Shown: one piece after another, positions 1-8,418 of the stretch
Layout: each line of letters starts with the position of its first letter
Position numbering within the stretch: position 1 is the stretch's first letter
NCBI GenBank assembly: GCA_012271065.1
Contig: JAAXHE010000205.1
Location: 1-28,901, forward strand
From: Candidatus Latescibacterota bacterium
Lineage (GTDB): Bacteria > Latescibacterota > UBA2968 > GCA-2709665
Direction: 5' to 3'
Length of the DNA: 28,901 bases
The notes under the pieces: generated by a model
The model's database searches: none
The model's input: the letters and a program-made list of their open reading frames with translations, nothing else
What the model was told of the DNA's origin: nothing
Position numbers and translations under genes: made by a program

Positions 1-134
1 AAGATGGTCTGCCCATAGGAAAATAACCATAAAACCGGAAAAAGAAAAACAAAAATGGAGCCCAACCGTCTTCTTAGAAGTTGTTTTAAAATTCCCGGTG
101 AGTTCCCGAGCGCGAGCGAAAAAGTGGCGGTCAA

Positions 135-169
135 GGCGGGCGAACCCGCCCGTATCCTGGAGATACGGG
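135..169. repeat. Two abutting hairpins downstream of the left operon
   Basis: A 6-bp stem (135-140 with 145-150, four-base loop) abuts and slightly overlaps an 8-bp perfect stem (149-156 with 162-169, five-base loop). They lie about 70 bp beyond the stop of the minus-strand gene ending at 240. No run of T follows closely on the minus strand, so intrinsic termination is only a possibility. I see no gene in the rest of 1-239. Confidence 0.4.
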
Positions 170-239
170 TGGATTCGACCAACGCCGACAGGCGCTTTTG
201 CAGCCGCGCGAAGACCGCTGGGGGTTTTAAGACAGCTTC

Positions 240-2261
240 TCAGCCTTCCATCCTTACGTGGATCGCCAGGAGGTCGCAATCGCCGGGAATATCCAGCGGT
301 ATCCGTATCGTTCCGTCTTTCGCCGATATCACGCGGTCATTCCAGTTCGCGCCGGACCAGATCTCGTTGACGTCTCGCGCGCACTTTCCCTCGGGAAGGA
401 CGACCTCCAGCTCCGTCTCGCTCCTTACCGGCGTATATGGGAACACGATGGCCAGCAGCGAATCGCTGTCTTTGACCATCGGCAGCATCTCGATGGTGGG
501 CACGGCCCGCCGGTCGGTCGGCCGCAGCGTTCGGTAATCGTCCACAGGCGGAAACGGAGTCAGCCGCGCCAGGGGCCGTCGGTCGGCCGCCCAGAGGATC
601 AATCTCCTCAGCAACGCCACGTTGGACGTCACCTCCAGAAAGGACATTCCTGGAACACTGCCGGTATATTTCACGGCAGGCATGCCCGCCAGCCAGGCCT
701 CGCGCCGGGACCCCTCTTCAACCAGCACCAGGGCCGGCCGGCCATCCACGGTCCCCAGCACCTGCCCGTCCGGATACCCGCCGTCCACCCGGGTCGTCAG
801 GATTACGGGATGTTCCAGTCCCTCCGTAAGCGGATGGTTGTGCAAGAGATCGACTTCAAAGATGCCCGACTCAATCTCCCATGGCAGCTTGCATGCGCCA
901 TTCCCTGCCCACGGAGCGGCCGGCCGGTTGCCGATCCACAGGAGCCCCTCTCCACGTTCCGCAACCGCGTTGACAACGTCGAGCTGGGACTGCGTGAGGC
1001 AATGCACCTCGGGGAGGATGACCGGGCCGCTCAGCTGATCGCCCGCGTCGTCCAGCCGCTGGTCCCAGAACCAGCGCCATGGCAGGCCGGTACGATAGAC
1101 CATATCTACAATAGGGAGCAACCCATGATGTCCCCAGTTGGACTCGTAGTGGCCGGTGATCTCGGACTGCTGGGGCATGATCATCGTGGCGAAGCTGTAG
1201 GGGCGGTGGGACGCGAACATTGGCATGAGTCGCCGGGTTTCGTCGAAGGCCTCGAAATATCCGGGGATGATCTTCATCTGCTCGTAAGTGAACGGCATCA
1301 CCAGATCCGCGCCGAGCGCAAACGGCACCACGCCGGCCAGCAGGCCGTCCTGCCGGCCCATCGGAACGGCCTGCTCCGGCGGCATGAAGCCCTGCGGATA
1401 GATATCCACCTGCCGGTCCATACACGCGCCCATCAGGCTTCTGGTCGTCTCCGAAAGGATCCTGCGGTGGGGGCGGTGCAGGATGAGATCGTCGTGATTG
1501 AAATGATACGGGTCCGTCGCGATAACGTCCTGTGAACGCGCGTCGCGTGCGAGGCGGATGGCGGTCTGCCAGGCATTGTAGTTCCGCTCGGGGATGGCGG
1601 GACTGTGCTGGATGCCCACAGTCACGTCGGGACGGACGTCTTTGATGGCGCTTCGAAGCTCTGAGTGCACCGCCTCCCAGTTTTCAAAGCGGCACTCCAG
1701 CCATTTATACCACAACGGGTCATCCCAATCCGCAGCCCGGGGAGGCTTGACGCCGGTCCGTTCGCGGAATTCAGCCTCGCAGAAGCCGCAGTAACAGCCG
1801 ATGGTTCCGTCTCCGAACCCGAGACACGCCTCGTCATTCAGGTGGATTTCACGTGTCGCCCGCCACTGACATATTTCCATCAGAAGGGAAAGGTAGTGGG
1901 CCTTGTTTTCGGGGCGAAAAGGACACAACCAGCGGACCGGCAGTCCGTCCAGATCCAGCACATCGCCATCGCCGGCCATGTGCATCAGCCGGTGGGGTTC
2001 TTTCGCCACCAGACGTTCCTGATACTTGATGTACCCGGTGAAGGCGATGAATCCCAGGTCCCGTTCCTCACACATCCGGGCAAGCGCCTCCGACTGCGCC
2101 AGCGAAAACCCCTGCTGTTTTACCGCGGGTGTGACCGCCACCCCCGCACCCACGTCGGTGAATCCTTCGCTGACAATCCGGTCGAGCGTCGACTCGTTCA
2201 GCACGACGTCAGGAAAGAGCAACAGCGCCGCGCGGCGGAGTTTCCGGTCAGGTTCCGGCAT
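240..2261 (-). CDS. GH42-like TIM-barrel hydrolase (paralogue A)
   Basis: A 673-residue protein that looks like a three-domain enzyme of the beta-galactosidase GH42 type. An N-terminal TIM-barrel-like part (about 1-370) carries an Asn-Asp-Glu motif at 142-144, followed by a Cys-Tyr-Cys-x-x-Cys motif at 156-161. A class-I-amidotransferase-like middle region (about 385-560) resembles the GH42 trimerisation domain. A C-terminal beta-sandwich follows. The Glu of Asn-Asp-Glu is a candidate acid/base, and the Cys cluster may bind zinc as in some GH42 enzymes; both are inferences. It is clearly homologous to the protein at 11511-13607. There is no signal peptide, so it is probably cytoplasmic. The start is supported by GGAGGGAG just upstream. 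It is the last gene of a four-gene minus-strand operon, 81 bp after the membrane protein. Substrate unknown. Confidence 0.8.
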   Translation of the reverse strand: MPEPDRKLRRAALLLFPDVVLNESTLDRIVSEGFTDVGAGVAVTPAVKQQGFSLAQSEALARMCEERDLGFIAFTGYIKYQERLVAKEPHRLMHMAGDGDVLDLDGLPVRWLCPFRPENKAHYLSLLMEICQWRATREIHLNDEACLGFGDGTIGCYCGFCEAEFRERTGVKPPRAADWDDPLWYKWLECRFENWEAVHSELRSAIKDVRPDVTVGIQHSPAIPERNYNAWQTAIRLARDARSQDVIATDPYHFNHDDLILHRPHRRILSETTRSLMGACMDRQVDIYPQGFMPPEQAVPMGRQDGLLAGVVPFALGADLVMPFTYEQMKIIPGYFEAFDETRRLMPMFASHRPYSFATMIMPQQSEITGHYESNWGHHGLLPIVDMVYRTGLPWRWFWDQRLDDAGDQLSGPVILPEVHCLTQSQLDVVNAVAERGEGLLWIGNRPAAPWAGNGACKLPWEIESGIFEVDLLHNHPLTEGLEHPVILTTRVDGGYPDGQVLGTVDGRPALVLVEEGSRREAWLAGMPAVKYTGSVPGMSFLEVTSNVALLRRLILWAADRRPLARLTPFPPVDDYRTLRPTDRRAVPTIEMLPMVKDSDSLLAIVFPYTPVRSETELEVVLPEGKCARDVNEIWSGANWNDRVISAKDGTIRIPLDIPGDCDLLAIHVRMEG

Positions 2262-2342
2262 CGGGTTCTCCCTCCATTTATATCGTGGCGACGATTCAGC
2301 AATCTGCGGCGCCCGCCTGCTTGCGCACCGTGGATTCGTTAC

Positions 2343-4358
2343 TCACGACGAGCTCCAATAGCCCATGAACGGCCAGGTTTTCAGCCGTCCCGTAAAGGCG
2401 CTTGCCACCGACCAGCCTCCCGAGCACATGACCTCGCCCAGGATCATCCCGATAAAGAACGGTCGCGCCTTCCTGTAGAGGTCCGCCCCACCCACCCGGA
2501 GGATGATCGCCTTGATTCCCCATGCCAGGAACACGCTGAATCCGAACCAGTCCATGTACCACACCGTACTGAGCGGGAGCGCTGCAGGATGGAACGGCCA
2601 CCACGGCAGACGCATCCTGAGCAGGATAAGCAGGGCGGCAATCGCTGTGCCCATGGCCGTATAGAGGAAACCCATCGTGAAGACCGGGCTGGGCTCCAGC
2701 AGCCGGCGTCCGATAAACTCGTCGAACGGCGAAGCCGCGTCGTTCACGTTGCTGAACCACGGATAGTCGATGTTCACGCCGCCGTGCGTATACCCCAGAT
2801 TCAACGTCGTGTAGCCCGTAGCCACCAGCCCGACGGTCAACGCGGCCCCCATTGCCCAGACCAGGCCGCGCTTCCTTCCGATTTCGCGTGCCAGCCGAAG
2901 AGCCCCCATGGCGTGTGGCATCAGCGTATTTCTGCGCGTCATCGTCCACACGTAGCTCATTCCGAGCGTGGCCAGACCCACCGGACCGAACGCTGACGAG
3001 CCCACCGCGCATACCACGAACTCGGACGGATTGAGGGGAGAATAGGTCGCGACAAATCCCGTTTCACTCACAATCCGAGCCATCACAAAGAAGACGATGA
3101 GACTGGAAACAAGAAGAAACAGAACCAGCGGCGGCGAAATTCCAGCCTGGTAGAGCCACAGACCAAGGTAACTCACGCCCAGAACAATGCCAAGCACGGC
3201 CGACCGGTAAGACACGATTTCGTCCGAGTCCCGCAGGTGCGACACACGGCCGCGGACCTGTGCCCATACCTGCCGGAGGTGACCCCTGGCAACGTAGAGG
3301 CTGTACGCGGCCAGCGCGAGGATATACCCCATCCCCATCAACGCCAGAAACTCGGATCCCTGGGAACTGTAACGCCCCACGACCCCGGACACTCCCCAGG
3401 TCTGACCCGCACCAACCATCGCCAGCGCACCACGAATCACCCTTGTGATCAGGTTGATGACCCACAGGCTGAGGCTCACGTCCAGATTGATGAAGTAGGA
3501 ATACGCGAGCACAAGAAAGTGGACCTTGAAAGGCAGCACCATCGTCCGGCGGAAAATGCGAACGTGTGTCCCCAGATTGATAACGGGGATGTTTGGAAAG
3601 TAGTACCGGAGCCCGCGAAGGGTGCCGACCAGTGACGGGACCGCGAATCCGGCGGCCAGCAGCCGGCTGCGGAGCACGGGTGCGAACCGGCCCCTTCCTG
3701 GCTCCAGCATCGCAAGCGGCACCTGCATTAGAGGGAACGCGAACCGCTCGTGTTCCTCCCATTGCCTGCGCATCAGCACGCCCAGGCAGATGAGTACAAT
3801 GAAGAGTACGATAAGGAACGACCCCCAGCTCCACAGGGGCAGGACCCATCCCGTCCACGGGATCGAACCCCCCTTCGGCAGGCCTTCGTAGAGATCCGTT
3901 ACGACGCGTTCCCCCTGCGGCACGAGCCAGGGAAGCAGGTGAGGGGGCACGGCTTCGATGTGACGCAACTCCGGCGTCGCGTGGTAGGTGACGCCGGTCG
4001 TATAGAGGATCACCGGCTTTGTCATCACCCACGCAGGCAGGAGAATGAGAAACATGGTGTATATGGCGAGCAGTTCGCCGCGCATCAGGGCGAACCTGCT
4101 CCTGATTGCGCCCAGCAGCGGATTGACGACCACGATAAGGAGGAACAGGACAATCAGCGCGCCCCTGTCCATGTAGTACCCGCCGCCAATGAAGGAGCCC
4201 TGTGTGATCATGCGGTTGCAGGTGAGGCCAACGCACATGAGTACGCACAGGACGAGGCCGATACCGAACGCGCGCGGCGTCAGGCCGTCGCGCGCGTCAG
4301 CCTCACTGCCGGGCACTGGATGGAGGGGATTCGGGGCTCTCGCGGCTGCGGTTTCCAA
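2343..4358 (-). CDS. Multi-spanning membrane protein, DUF6785/DUF6784-like
   Basis: A 671-residue integral membrane protein with roughly 12-14 hydrophobic segments. The first spans about residues 29-46, others cluster around 60-120, 155-180 and 300-480, and the last are at about 570-660. The sequence resembles the paired DUF6785/DUF6784 proteins common in Latescibacteria-like genomes, whose function is unknown. Its place between a PhyH dioxygenase and a GH42-like hydrolase suggests a transporter for the operon's substrate, which is an inference. The start appears to be TTG: upstream in this frame the only codon sequence before it runs from the PhyH stop and contains no ATG or GTG, and the next Met lies inside the first membrane segment. 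A weak AGG lies about 12 nt upstream. It starts 36 bp after the PhyH gene, so co-transcription is likely. Confidence 0.75.
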   Translation of the reverse strand: METAAARAPNPLHPVPGSEADARDGLTPRAFGIGLVLCVLMCVGLTCNRMITQGSFIGGGYYMDRGALIVLFLLIVVVNPLLGAIRSRFALMRGELLAIYTMFLILLPAWVMTKPVILYTTGVTYHATPELRHIEAVPPHLLPWLVPQGERVVTDLYEGLPKGGSIPWTGWVLPLWSWGSFLIVLFIVLICLGVLMRRQWEEHERFAFPLMQVPLAMLEPGRGRFAPVLRSRLLAAGFAVPSLVGTLRGLRYYFPNIPVINLGTHVRIFRRTMVLPFKVHFLVLAYSYFINLDVSLSLWVINLITRVIRGALAMVGAGQTWGVSGVVGRYSSQGSEFLALMGMGYILALAAYSLYVARGHLRQVWAQVRGRVSHLRDSDEIVSYRSAVLGIVLGVSYLGLWLYQAGISPPLVLFLLVSSLIVFFVMARIVSETGFVATYSPLNPSEFVVCAVGSSAFGPVGLATLGMSYVWTMTRRNTLMPHAMGALRLAREIGRKRGLVWAMGAALTVGLVATGYTTLNLGYTHGGVNIDYPWFSNVNDAASPFDEFIGRRLLEPSPVFTMGFLYTAMGTAIAALLILLRMRLPWWPFHPAALPLSTVWYMDWFGFSVFLAWGIKAIILRVGGADLYRKARPFFIGMILGEVMCSGGWSVASAFTGRLKTWPFMGYWSSS

Positions 4359-4394
4359 GGGTGAGTACCTGTACGGAAGTATCGGTGTCGCCGT

Positions 4395-5189
4395 TTACAG
4401 CGTCCCGGGAGTCAGGGCGTCCTCTCCGAAGATGACCGAGAAGCTCGCACCGTTGTCGGATCTGGTGGCGGCGTCCATGTAGCAGACGCTGAACCCGCGC
4501 CGGGGGGCGTCGGTTTTGTTCATCCCCGATCCGTGAAGCAGCCAGTTGTGCAGCAGGGCCGCTTCCCCCGCCTCCATCTCCAGGTATTCGTGCGTTTCCC
4601 TTGCCAGCACGGCAGCGGCCTGCTCGTCGGTCAGGAAGGCGAAGCTGGCGGACTCATCCTGTTCGAAGGTCGCGCGATGCGATCGCGGCACGATTCCGAC
4701 GCCGCCGTTTTCGACCGTCACCGGGTCCAGCGCCGTCCAGACGGTCACGATCGGATCGGTGTCGAGAATGCTGAACCGGTCCTGGTGCCAGGGCAGGTGC
4801 GTGCCCTTGCCCGCCGGCTTGTTCATGAACATGGCGCGATAACAGGATATCGGCGTCTCCGGACCGTAGGCCCTCGCGCAGATTTCGCGGAAAACGGGTT
4901 TCTGCATGTAGGCCAGGAACAGCGGGTCGAACTCCAGGTCCTGAATTTTTCGATAGTTCAACGTTGAAACCCGGTGGCCTCTCGTTGTGATCCGCTTCTC
5001 CGAGTAGTCGCCGGACTCGCTGTCCAGCTGCATGAACATCTGGTCGTGGACCTTGACCCTTCCGAGCATGATGTCGTCGATGCGCTGCTGCAGGCCCGCA
5101 AGTTCGCCGTCGTCCATCACCTTTCCTAGGCGAAGAAATCCTTCGTTCTCGAACCGCTCCCACTGTTCGTCGGTGATCCCCGCAAGCAT
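4395..5189 (-). CDS. Phytanoyl-CoA dioxygenase (PhyH) family protein
   Basis: A 264-residue Fe(II)/2-oxoglutarate-dependent oxygenase. The facial triad is visible: His135-x-Asp137 in a Trp-His-Gln-Asp context, and a distal His219 in a Leu-Leu-His-Gly-Ser-Gly-x-Asn motif. It is followed by Arg230/Arg231, the usual 2-oxoglutarate carboxylate anchor. The N-terminal helix region (5-45) and total length fit the family. Members hydroxylate varied small molecules (fatty acyl-CoA, ectoine, halogenated metabolites), so the substrate cannot be assigned. It sits between the enolase-superfamily dehydratase (80 bp upstream) and the membrane protein (36 bp downstream), so it probably acts on the same pathway. 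The ATG is preceded by AGGAGGA. Confidence 0.9.
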   Translation of the reverse strand: MLAGITDEQWERFENEGFLRLGKVMDDGELAGLQQRIDDIMLGRVKVHDQMFMQLDSESGDYSEKRITTRGHRVSTLNYRKIQDLEFDPLFLAYMQKPVFREICARAYGPETPISCYRAMFMNKPAGKGTHLPWHQDRFSILDTDPIVTVWTALDPVTVENGGVGIVPRSHRATFEQDESASFAFLTDEQAAAVLARETHEYLEMEAGEAALLHNWLLHGSGMNKTDAPRRGFSVCYMDAATRSDNGASFSVIFGEDALTPGTL

Positions 5190-5269
5190 GGCAAGTCCTC
5201 CTATGATTCAGATATCACGTGTCCGGGATGAGATGCTACCGGTTTTCTGATGGCTCATTCAGATGCGAC

Positions 5270-6430
5270 CTACTGATCGACCACTGACCCGTCGACGTGC
5301 AGCCTGGTGACCATCATCCCTTCATCCAGCAGCGGCCGGTGCGAAAGAAACGGGTAATTTTCCGCGGCGCCTTCCGCGAGTTCCACGCCGATACCGGGGG
5401 TATCCGGGATGATCAGGAATCCGTCTTCCAGCGTGAGAACGCCGGACACGATCTCGCTCTTCGGCGGTTCGCCTTCGCCCCTGGGGTACTCCTGCAATGC
5501 AAAATTGGGAATGCAGGCCGCAAGCTGCACGCACGCGGCCGTACTCACCGGGCTGAGCGGATTGTGCGGCACCACGTCCACGTAGTGCGCCTCGGCGAGG
5601 GCCGCGATCTTCTTGCAATGGGTGATGCCGCCCGCCATGCAGACGTCCGGCCTTACGTACTGGACCGCGTTTCGCGTCAGGAGCATTTCGAACTCGTAGA
5701 TGGTGTGAATTCGTTCCCCGGTGGCGATGGGGACCGCGATCTTCCGAGCGACTTCGGCCATGGCGTCGAGGTTGTCCGGGCGGATGGGATCCTCGTAGAA
5801 GAACGGGCGATAGGGTTCGATCGCCCTTCCCAGCACGATCGCCTCGGCCGGGTCCAGCCGACGGTGGATTTCAATGCACAGGTCCACCTCGTCGCCAACC
5901 GCTTCCCGGTACGCGGCCACGGTCTGAGCGGCATCCTGAATCTTGTCCGTATGGGTCTTGTAATAGGGTACATTTCGGGACTCGTCCAGAAACGGCGTCA
6001 GGTGGCCCACGGCGGTAAATCCCTCCGCCTTTGCCTGCACGCAGCCCTTGAGAAGCTCCTCCTTGGTGCTCCCGATCACGTGCCCGTACACCCGGGCCTT
6101 GTCCCGGCACTTCCCGCCCAGCAACTGGTAGACCGGTACCCCGAAGTACTTGCCCGCGATATCCCAGAGGGCGATGTCCACCGCGCTCAGGGCGCCCATG
6201 ATTGCCGCGCCACGGAAGTGCGTACACCGGTACAGGACCTGCCAGTGGTGTTCGATACGCAGGGGGTCCTTCCCGATCAGGTATTCCCTGAAACTCTTCA
6301 CCACCTCGCCCGAGGCCTCCAGGTATCCCCAGGCGCCCGATTCACCCAGCCCCGTGATCCCCTCATCCGTATGGACCTCCACAAAGAGATACCGGTCGAT
6401 CGGCAGGACATTTACGTCCGTGATTTTCAT
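5270..6430 (-). CDS. Mandelate racemase/muconate lactonizing (enolase superfamily) sugar-acid dehydratase
   Basis: A 386-residue enolase-superfamily enzyme. The N-terminal capping domain spans about 1-115 and the (beta/alpha)7-beta barrel about 120-360. Candidate Mg ligands are Glu187, Glu213 (Tyr-Glu-Asp-Pro) and Glu239 (Thr-Gly-Glu-Arg). Catalytic-type His189 and His289 (Pro-His-Asn-Pro) and Glu314 have the spacing of D-galactonate dehydratase-type enzymes, but the first ligand is Glu where DgoD-type enzymes have Asp. The likely reaction is dehydration of an aldonate to a 2-keto-3-deoxy acid. The exact sugar acid is unknown, and annotation as DgoD would overreach. It is the first gene of the left operon, with a good AAGGTGA site before the ATG and a putative promoter at 6531-6558. 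Confidence 0.88.
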   Translation of the reverse strand: MKITDVNVLPIDRYLFVEVHTDEGITGLGESGAWGYLEASGEVVKSFREYLIGKDPLRIEHHWQVLYRCTHFRGAAIMGALSAVDIALWDIAGKYFGVPVYQLLGGKCRDKARVYGHVIGSTKEELLKGCVQAKAEGFTAVGHLTPFLDESRNVPYYKTHTDKIQDAAQTVAAYREAVGDEVDLCIEIHRRLDPAEAIVLGRAIEPYRPFFYEDPIRPDNLDAMAEVARKIAVPIATGERIHTIYEFEMLLTRNAVQYVRPDVCMAGGITHCKKIAALAEAHYVDVVPHNPLSPVSTAACVQLAACIPNFALQEYPRGEGEPPKSEIVSGVLTLEDGFLIIPDTPGIGVELAEGAAENYPFLSHRPLLDEGMMVTRLHVDGSVVDQ

Positions 6431-6509
6431 ATGTTCGTCACCTTAAGATGCTGACGATAGCTTGTTAGTCGCGGAAGGTGGCCTGCAAACCCATGGGATT
6501 GGGCCGATC

Positions 6510-6538
6510 TTGCGTTTCGTATCGTTTTGTACTATACT
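6510..6538 (+). promoter_or_regulatory. Putative sigma70 promoter, rightward
   Basis: A -35 element TTGCGT (6510-6515), a 17-bp spacer and a -10 element TATACT (6533-6538). It could drive a long leader to the HIRAN gene at 6908. It overlaps the leftward -10. Confidence 0.45.
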
Positions 6539-6558
6539 TGGAACGCCAGTGACGTAAA
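6531..6558 (-). promoter_or_regulatory. Putative promoter of the left catabolic operon
   Basis: On the minus strand, TTTACG (6553-6558), a 16-bp spacer and TATAGT (6531-6536). It lies about 100 bp before the dehydratase ATG and shares its -10 bases with the rightward promoter, so the two directions may compete for polymerase. Confidence 0.4.
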
Positions 6559-6785
6559 ATGAGGCGGGATCCCCGCGGGTTGTACAGCAGTGCGTCGTAC
6601 CGTTCGCGGTCGTGGGCTTTTGCTATTGTCGGGAGGCAGTAGGGGCAAGGGCGTAATTAAACCCGCAGATATCGGGCTGCATTGGGAGAAATTGCGTCAG
6701 GAGTAAGGTAACCTTATAGGGTCCGAAGAGCAACACGATTGACAACGTGGCGGAGTACAGATTCAACTCCAGCGCACTTTAGCAC

Positions 6786-6837
6786 ATGAGACATACAACT
6801 CTACAATAACCTGAATTCCGAGAGTTGAATGTCTCAT
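6786..6837. repeat. 17-nt inverted repeat (long hairpin) before the HIRAN gene
   Basis: Arms 6786-6802 and 6821-6837 are complementary at 16 of 17 positions, separated by an 18-nt loop. It ends 70 bp before the HIRAN start. It has no T-tract, so a terminator is less likely than an operator, an attachment or repeat remnant, or a structured leader. Confidence 0.6.
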
Positions 6838-6907
6838 CCGGCCACAGAATTCGACGATTCGCTGCAGCCGATCAACTCGTAGCCTCTGTCAGGTCAGTAT
6901 TCAGACG

Positions 6908-7654
6908 ATGAGCATTAGAACCCTATACTTGGCGTGGCGCGACAAGAGAATGAGCGGGAAGTGGTTCCCGGTGGGCCGACTGGATGCTGATATTGATCGG
7001 CCGTTGTATCGTTTCCGTTACATCAGAGGGGCGAAACGGGCACAGGCAGAGGCAGGGTTTCCGGAGCTGCTCGAGTTTCCAAACTTGGAAAAAAGGTACG
7101 ATTCGCCGCGACTCTTCCCACTCTTTCAGAACCGGGTTATTAACCGGGCGCGACCGGATCTGGCCGATTATCTCAGTTATCTCGACTTGGGTCAGGGCGC
7201 CGATCCCATTGAGATTCTGTCGGCAAGCGGTGGATCCCGCGTAACAGACGACTACGAGGTTTTTCCTAAACTCGAAAAAGACGAAGACGGGAGTTTTGTC
7301 TGCAGGTTCTTTCTGCATGGTTGGCGGCACGTCAATGAATCAGCGCAGGAACGGATCGAGCACCTTGAATCTGGCGAACAACTTTACGTCACGCTTGAAT
7401 TGACGAATCCGGAGACCGGTTTCGCTGTCCAGATCCAGACCGAAAATTACCACATGATAGGGTGGGCGCCACGTTATATTGTGGATGACTTGGTAAAAGC
7501 GATGGCTGAATCGCCCGGAAATTATCGCGCAAAAGTGGTTCGCGTGAATCCGCTTCCTGCGCCGTCGAAACAACGGGTTCTGGTCGAGATGAGTGGACGT
7601 TGGGACGAGCACGAACCCATGTCCAGTGAAGACTTTCGTCCGCTCGTCGACTAG
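6908..7654 (+). CDS. HIRAN domain protein
   Basis: A 248-residue protein of the stand-alone HIRAN type. The N-terminal part (1-95) has the characteristic Leu-Tyr-Leu-Ala-Trp and Trp-Phe-Pro-Val-Gly-Arg stretches, then Leu-Phe-Pro-Leu-Phe-x-Asn-Arg. The HIRAN-like fold runs from about 105 to 215, beginning around Phe-Phe-Leu-His-Gly-x-Arg-His and ending with Gly-Trp-Ala-Pro-Arg-Tyr. In HLTF the HIRAN domain binds 3' DNA ends. Bacterial stand-alone versions are often found near restriction or repair genes, and a restriction-modification pair lies 0.8 kb away. It probably recognises damaged or foreign DNA, or regulates the locus, which is an inference. The start ATG has only a weak AGG about 14 nt upstream, suggesting low or regulated expression. 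Confidence 0.8.
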   Translation: MSIRTLYLAWRDKRMSGKWFPVGRLDADIDRPLYRFRYIRGAKRAQAEAGFPELLEFPNLEKRYDSPRLFPLFQNRVINRARPDLADYLSYLDLGQGADPIEILSASGGSRVTDDYEVFPKLEKDEDGSFVCRFFLHGWRHVNESAQERIEHLESGEQLYVTLELTNPETGFAVQIQTENYHMIGWAPRYIVDDLVKAMAESPGNYRAKVVRVNPLPAPSKQRVLVEMSGRWDEHEPMSSEDFRPLVD

Positions 7655-7782
7655 GCAGTGACTCTGAGATTCATAGGGTCCGGTATTTGAGATGTCATTG
7701 ACGCTGTGGCTCGGATCTAGAGATTAATGAAGGGTACTGTTACGCTCACGTATTGATCTACTTCACTACAGGGAGAAGATGT

Positions 7783-8217
7783 ATGTACAGGGAGCTTTTA
7801 TTCGGCGGTGCGGAGATCGATTCCGACAAGGCGAATCTGGGACTGGCGATACTGAGGGTCATTGCCGGGCTGAGCATGGCATTCGGACACGGCATCGGGA
7901 AGATCCCGCCTTCAGATGGACTGGTGGCCGGCACGGCCAAACTGGGATTTCCCCTGCCCGAGTTCTTCGCCTGGGCGGCCGCGTTCGGGGAGTTCGGGGG
8001 CGGGTTGATGCTGGCGCTGGGTCTGCTGACCCGGCCGGGCACGGCTTTGATGGGATTCACGATGCTGGTGGCCGCATTCGGCGTTCACGCGGCCGATCCG
8101 TTCGGCGTGAAAGAGATGGCGGTTCTCTACCTAGCCATCGCGGTGATGTTCCTGCTGGTGGGCTCGGGGAAATACGGCGTGGACGCCTGTATCAGGTCGC
8201 GACTCGATCGTTCCTGA
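7783..8217 (+). CDS. DoxX family membrane protein
   Basis: A 144-residue membrane protein with four hydrophobic segments: near the N-terminus (Leu-Ala-Ile-Leu-Arg-Val region), then the Gly-rich Phe-Gly-Glu-Phe-Gly-Gly-Gly segment, and two more before residue 130. This matches the DoxX family, linked to thiosulfate:quinone oxidoreductase subunits and redox-stress membrane complexes; most members have no proven role. I place the start at ATG 7783 because AGGGAG lies 7 nt upstream. A TTG at 7753 would add ten residues without a ribosome site. It is GC-rich like the catabolic genes and unlike the restriction-modification genes that follow, so it is probably resident DNA. No partner gene is adjacent. 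Confidence 0.85.
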   Translation: MYRELLFGGAEIDSDKANLGLAILRVIAGLSMAFGHGIGKIPPSDGLVAGTAKLGFPLPEFFAWAAAFGEFGGGLMLALGLLTRPGTALMGFTMLVAAFGVHAADPFGVKEMAVLYLAIAVMFLLVGSGKYGVDACIRSRLDRS

Positions 8218-8345
8218 CTTTGTTGGAAGCGTGCGTACAGTAATCAGTTTTGGGAGATTTGTACTGGCGGCACTTCTATTTTAATCAAGAGTGATCCAAT
8301 CGGTAGACTTCGCGCGAAAATCGTGTTTCTGTGTCTATTCAGATA

Positions 8346-8374
8346 TTGACAGGTGCTCAAATGTTTAGTAATAT
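8346..8374 (+). promoter_or_regulatory. Near-consensus sigma70 promoter of the methylase
   Basis: TTGACA (8346-8351), exactly 17 bp, then TAATAT (8369-8374). Transcription would begin near 8381, between the upstream GTG (8353) and the ATG at 8419. This rules against the longer reading of the methylase. Confidence 0.75.
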
Positions 8375-8418
8375 GTGATTGGATGCAGCAAATTCGGTTT
8401 CTGGCCGAGGAAACAATA

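Larger units (their letters stand above)
6431..6907. other. Intergenic divergent regulatory region
   Basis: A 477-bp gap between the leftward operon and the rightward HIRAN gene. It holds overlapping divergent promoter-like elements (6510-6558) and a long hairpin (6786-6837). A 27-codon reading frame starting at ATG 6559 has no convincing ribosome site and was not called. No RNA gene was recognised. Confidence 0.6.

Noticed and set aside
258..1535. Long plus-strand frame opposite the first GH42-like gene (likewise 1665-2996, 5297-6454, 12441-13610, 13937-14848, 18507-19424, 19521-20441, 22281-23582)
   Set aside because: Each lies antisense to a well-supported gene, lacks a ribosome site, and has low-complexity Arg/His/Pro-rich translation typical of mirrored frames in GC-rich DNA.
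6559..6642. A 27-codon reading frame after the rightward promoter
   Set aside because: No good ribosome site, Arg/Ser-rich translation and no recognisable family; a chance frame is more likely.
8353..8418. 22-residue longer N-terminus of the methylase from a GTG start
   Set aside because: The promoter at 8346-8374 covers that GTG, so the message would start after it; the ATG at 8419 has a proper ribosome site.
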